Shown: positions 58,055 to 64,000 of the stretch, in pieces | How positions within the stretch are numbered: the first letter of the stretch is position 1 | How the letters are laid out: each line of letters opens with the position of its first letter | Origin: Sarcophilus harrisii | Taxonomy: Eukaryota > Chordata > Mammalia > Dasyuromorphia > Dasyuridae | NCBI RefSeq assembly: GCF_902635505.1 | Contig: NC_045426.1 | Coordinates: forward strand, 393,440,138-393,504,137 | Reading direction: 5' to 3' | Length of the DNA stretch: 64,000 nucleotides | Notes under the pieces: generated by a model | The model's input: only the letters and a program-made list of their open reading frames with translations | What the model was told of the DNA's origin: nothing | Databases searched by the model: none | Position numbers and translations under genes: made by a program

Positions 58055-59480
58055 CAACAAGCCTATTCAACATGTAGGCACTTTGTTAAACATTAGGGAT
58101 ACAATGAAAGGCAGGAAAGTTTCTGCCTTCAAGGAGCTCAATCTAATGGGAGAGGCAACATGCAAAAAATATGTGTAGGATAAACTGGAGATAATTTCAA
58201 AGGGAAGGAACCTTAAGGAAGTCTGGGAAAGGCAGGTCTTTATCTGACTTGAAGGAAAGAAGGAAAACCTGGAAAGGAGGGGAAAGGATGTAAGGAGGAA
58301 AAGTAGACCATCCCAGGGCCAGTGTCATAGTTATCAGAGAACAAATAAGGGAATAAAATACAAAAATACTGTTAAAAGAGGAAGGGACCAGATGGACTAT
58401 GAAAGACTTTAAGAGACAAGGGATTTTATAATCATTGCTGGTGGTAATGGAATCACTGGAATTTAATAGGGGGAGTACACAATCAGACCAGTGCTTAAGG
58501 AAGATCAATTTGACAGCTAAGTGAAGGATGGACTTGAGAAAGGCAGATCCTCCAAAAGATTACTGCAATAGTTCAGTATGGAGCAAAGAGGTCTTGCACC
58601 AGGATGGCAGCAGTGTCACAGGAGAGGCAAATATCAAATATTAGTGAGGTAGGAATGACAAAAACTGGCAACTAATTAGATATGTAGGGTGAGAATGGAG
58701 AATCAAGGATGACACCAATGTGGTCAGCTTAGATAACTGGTAAAATAGTGGTGACAGCAATAGGAGAAAGACATTTATGAAGTGCTAACTTCGGCATTGT
58801 TTTAGGTGCTTGAAAAACATTCTCACTTGCTCTTCCAACAAGCTTAGACAATAGATTCTCTATCAGACCCATTTCACAGGGGAAACTCAGGCAGATATCA
58901 AGTGATGTGCCCAAACATCTGGTAACTGAGGCTAGAATAGAATTAGAAATTCCTGTTTCCAGACGCAGTACTCTATGCACTGTATCATCTAAAAGAGGGG
59001 AGGATTTTAGAGAAAAGACAATTTAGTTTTGGATATGCTGAGTTTAAGATGTTCACAGGACATTCAGTTAAGATGTCCAACAGGCAATTGAAGATTGAAA
59101 ATAGAAGTCAGAAAAGGTTAGGGCTGAAGAAATAGATGTGACAGTTATCTTTATTTATGTAAAAGTTAATTCATAGGAGCTGATTATCACCAAACTAAAT
59201 ACTGTTGAGGAAGAAGTCGCAAGAGGAATACCCACAGTTAGCAGATGTGACTGAAGAAACAGCAAAGGAAGCAATCAGCATGGAGAACTCAGAAGAGTCA
59301 TCATGAAAATCTAGAGAAAAGACTATAAAGAAAAAGTGTAACTGACAGTGTCAAAGGCTACAGAGAATCCAAGATGCAAACTGTGAGAAGTTCATTAAAT
59401 TTAGCAAGAGAATACTTGTAACTTTGGAAAGCAGTTTCTGCTGAATAATGAAGTTGAAAACCAGATGGCAAAGAGTTAAG
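58055..59480 (-). repeat. Long L2, antisense, split by a MIR
   Basis: From the reversed 3' end (CATGTAGGCACTTTGTTAAA, TTCAAGGAGCTCAATCTAAT) through GGCCAGTGTCATAG, GAATGGAGAATCAAGGATGA, GATATGCTGAGTTTAAGATG, to AGTGTCAAAGGCTACAGAGA. About 1.2 kb of L2, the longest in the window. No coding frame survives. Confidence 0.75.
58742..58992 (+). repeat. MIR SINE inside L2
   Basis: GACATTTATGAAGTGCTAAC, TTTAGGTGCTTGAAAAACAT, CCCATTTCACAGGGGAAACT, ending TATGCACTGTATCATCTAA; L2 text resumes after it. Confidence 0.8.
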
Positions 59481-59869
59481 AACCTGAAAACAAGAAAAGG
59501 AAATGGAAGTACTAATAATAAAAATACAACCATATAAAAGATTCATTTAAATAAGATTGTTTCCTACTGGTCAGCTAAATCACAATACATCATAAACTAT
59601 TCTGAGAAAGTTTACTTGTCCTTTATTTCAAAAGGTACAATGGTTACCTGAAACCTCAGATATTAACCTTATTATGAGCATAAAAATGTGCAATTACACA
59701 ATTATTAAAGCAAACAACATTTTTCATAAAGATTAGTATATTTTCATATACATACATGTTTATGTGTGTATCTTAAAAATCATTAATGAATTTTTAGATT
59801 CATTCAATCTGTATTTTATAAGAATTCTTTGTAATGAATATTAACATAAAAGAAGAGGGTTCTAAAAAA

Positions 59870-60219
59870 AGAAAATCCATAAGCAGTTTTATTCTTCAGT
59901 CTTCACAATGGAAATTAAGATTTTACTGGTGCAAGGTCCATTGCCGGCAATAGACACACCCAAACCAGCAATGTCATAAAAACAAAAGGGCCAAGAAAAG
60001 CAAGTTATTTCATAAACAGCTGAAAAATACTTCTTGCTAAACTCCATAAAAGGGTAAATTGAGGGACTGTGTATGATAATGCTCATGCCTCTTTGCAACA
60101 TACTAAAAAAAAATTTTTTTTTTAAACCAAGTAAATCAAAATTTTATATATATTTTTTTATCTCAACAAAGCAAGGCAGGCAGATGCAAACTAAAAACAC
60201 TGAGTCTTTGGTATTATGG
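59870..60219 (-). other. 3' UTR of the host gene
   Basis: The stretch runs about 350 bases from the stop codon to just past an AATAAA. It is AT-rich with no recognised repeat. A chance 70-codon open frame lies within it (60101-59889). The end is set by the poly(A) signal, so the cleavage position is approximate. Confidence 0.5.
59888..59893 (-). promoter_or_regulatory. Poly(A) signal AATAAA of the host gene
   Basis: The plus-strand TTTATT reads AATAAA on the gene strand, about 330 bases after the stop codon. It is a canonical signal, placed as expected for a short terminal exon. Confidence 0.55.
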
Positions 60220-62775
<2,556 letters not shown>

Positions 62776-62815
62776 TGAGCATCTGGTTCATATTTCAGGA
62801 CAATGCTTCCCTTAG
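62776..62815 (-). CDS. Internal 40-nt coding exon of the same host gene
   Basis: On the minus strand a pyrimidine-rich TTCTCTTCTAG acceptor precedes the exon, and the exon end CTCA is followed by a strong donor GTAAGTAAAG. The frame reads KGSIVLKYEPDA with two bases of a partial codon at each end. The trailing CA joins the G that opens the 60583 exon to make Gln, giving a continuous frame DAQKPDTLQC across a 2.2 kb intron. Phase agreement between two independently placed splice sites is the main support. Upstream exons are not in the window. Confidence 0.6.
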
Positions 62816-63350
62816 CTAGAAGAGAAACCAAAGATATTTAGCCAGTATCATTACTAGTTTAAACAATATCAAAAATTACCTAATGATAATCTACAATTTA
62901 CCTTGCACTACGGAAGAGAGAAAAAAAAAAGTATAAAAGATGGACCATGCTTTAAAATGTTTATGATATAACTAGAGCCACATTATATACACACAAAATA
63001 TTCATACAATATAATACACTACAAAATAAAAGAGAAAAACGAATATTACAGATATGCTATAGGAACTCAGAGAAAGGGGAGATCAATGAAAAATGGGAGT
63101 AGTTAGGGAAAGTTTAGATGTCTTAAAATATAAGTACAACAAAGCTAGATTATGAAGGGTTTGGAAATTTAAATAAAGGACTTTAGATTTGATGTTGCAA
63201 AAAATCTGCTGTTGATTATGGGTTGTTTTTTTTTTTTTGAGTGAGGAATTAAGAAGATTAAAAATAATATTTTCAGTTATAGAATCTCAGAAGTAGAAAA
63301 AAAACTTAAGAGGTCACTTAATCAAACTTTTTTCTGAACCAGAACGTCCT
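62816..63350. other. Upstream intron DNA, no exon seen
   Basis: Intronic if the gene model is right; no further exon recognised. A short CR1/MIR3-like trace (AGAATCTCAGAAGTAG) lies at 63280-63340. Confidence 0.4.
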
Positions 63351-63354
63351 AAAT

Positions 63355-63490
63355 AATCCAATCCAACAAGCTTTTTATTAAGTACCTAATACATGCAAAA
63401 CATTAAAACTGGGCTCTGTGGATACAAAGACAAAAAACAATAAAAAAACCAAACCCTTTTGGAATTAACAGCTTTTAATCTTTTAGCTAT
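63355..63490 (-). repeat. L2 3' end, antisense
   Basis: TCCAACAAGCTTTTTATTAA, GTACCTAATACATGCAAAAC, GGGCTCTGTGGATACAAAGA. Confidence 0.65.
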
Positions 63491-63537
63491 TAATATCAAC
63501 TGATTGTACAAACCAGAATGTTACATACATCTCATGC

Positions 63538-63675
63538 GCCTATGCTATAGGTACTATAAGTATTATCAGATTCATTTTACAGATTAGGACACTGAGGCAC
63601 AGAAAGATTAAGAAACATGATCATGGTCATAGAAAAGAAATTCAGACCTTCTTGATTCCAGGTCCTGCATAACAA
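63538..63675 (+). repeat. MIR SINE
   Basis: TTCATTTTACAGATTAGGAC, ACTGAGGCACAGAAAGATTA, TCTTGATTCCAGGTCCTGCA. Confidence 0.8.
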
Positions 63676-63709
63676 AATGATGTCTTTAAACAAACCTGAA
63701 AAAGTGGTC

Positions 63710-63960
63710 ACTCAGTTTTGACTTAAAAAAGTCTACTGAGGGGCAAACCCATTTAACTCTTGAGATAGCTCATTCTACTTTTGGAAAGTTAATTGTCAGG
63801 AAATTCTCCTTTATATCAATCCTACATCTGCTCTCTAACTTCCACCTATTACTGTTGGCTGTTATGTGGGGGCAAGCAAGACAAGTCTAATCCTTCTGAA
63901 AGAATTATCTGGTAGCTGGTAGAGGCTAGATAGCATCAAAGATCCTGAAGTCAGAAAAGA
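63710..63960 (-). repeat. CR1/L3-like LINE 3' region, antisense
   Basis: TAGCTCATTCTACTTTTGGA, TTGTCAGGAAATTCTCCTTT, CTCTAACTTCCACCTATTAC, AGCAAGACAAGTCTAATCCT; reverse partner of 27990-28680. Confidence 0.65.
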
Positions 63961-64000
63961 GAACTAAAATGTGATTTGATAAAGAAAACCTAGACTAAGA

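Overview
The window looks like AT-rich, CpG-poor nuclear DNA from a marsupial. The evidence is the repeat content: MAR1-type tRNA-derived SINEs, marsupial-style L1 3' ends (CAATAAAAAG-type tails), HAL1 (half-L1) copies, an RTE/BovB-like LINE fragment, many old MIR/THER SINEs and L2 pieces, and several endogenous-retrovirus LTRs. Two reverse-oriented SINEs (43.56 kb and 57.86 kb) recall the SINEs common in Australasian marsupials, so I lean that way over an American opossum, but the species is not fixed.

Only one host gene can be supported. Its 3' end lies on the minus strand at the right edge: a 40-nt coding exon (62776-62815), a terminal exon (coding 60583-60220) encoding a basic/aromatic segment followed by a long acidic tail, and a short 3' UTR with an AATAAA at 59893-59888. 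I do not recognise the protein. The rest of the gene lies beyond 64 kb. Everything left of about 59.87 kb appears intergenic (or very long intron) and is dominated by repeats.

Layout: 0-9 kb holds a HAL1 5' half with an expanded A-tract, MIRs, an LTR-like fragment and an old L1. 9.6-11.5 kb holds an antisense RTE LINE, an antisense L1, a SINE and an LTR fragment. 12-21 kb holds L2, MIR and two L1 3' ends. 21.8-27.4 kb is a broken class I (gamma-like) retrovirus fossil split by a near-complete HAL1. 28-33.4 kb holds a CR1/L3-like LINE, an LTR, a Tigger1-like DNA transposon set inside a MIR, and a solo LTR with a perfect 5-bp target duplication. 38.0-39.6 kb is a solo LTR with a 6-bp duplication, itself holding an L1 with a 17-bp duplication and what looks like a 3' transduction. 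40-59.5 kb holds L2, MIR, MAR1, two clean 5'-truncated L1s, a further LTR, a hAT relict and a long antisense L2. The most informative biology is this layered insertion history, which gives a relative time order without any outside data.

I found no convincing new coding system, CRISPR array, tRNA or rRNA gene. Boundaries of old repeats are approximate (tens of bases) unless target duplications are cited.
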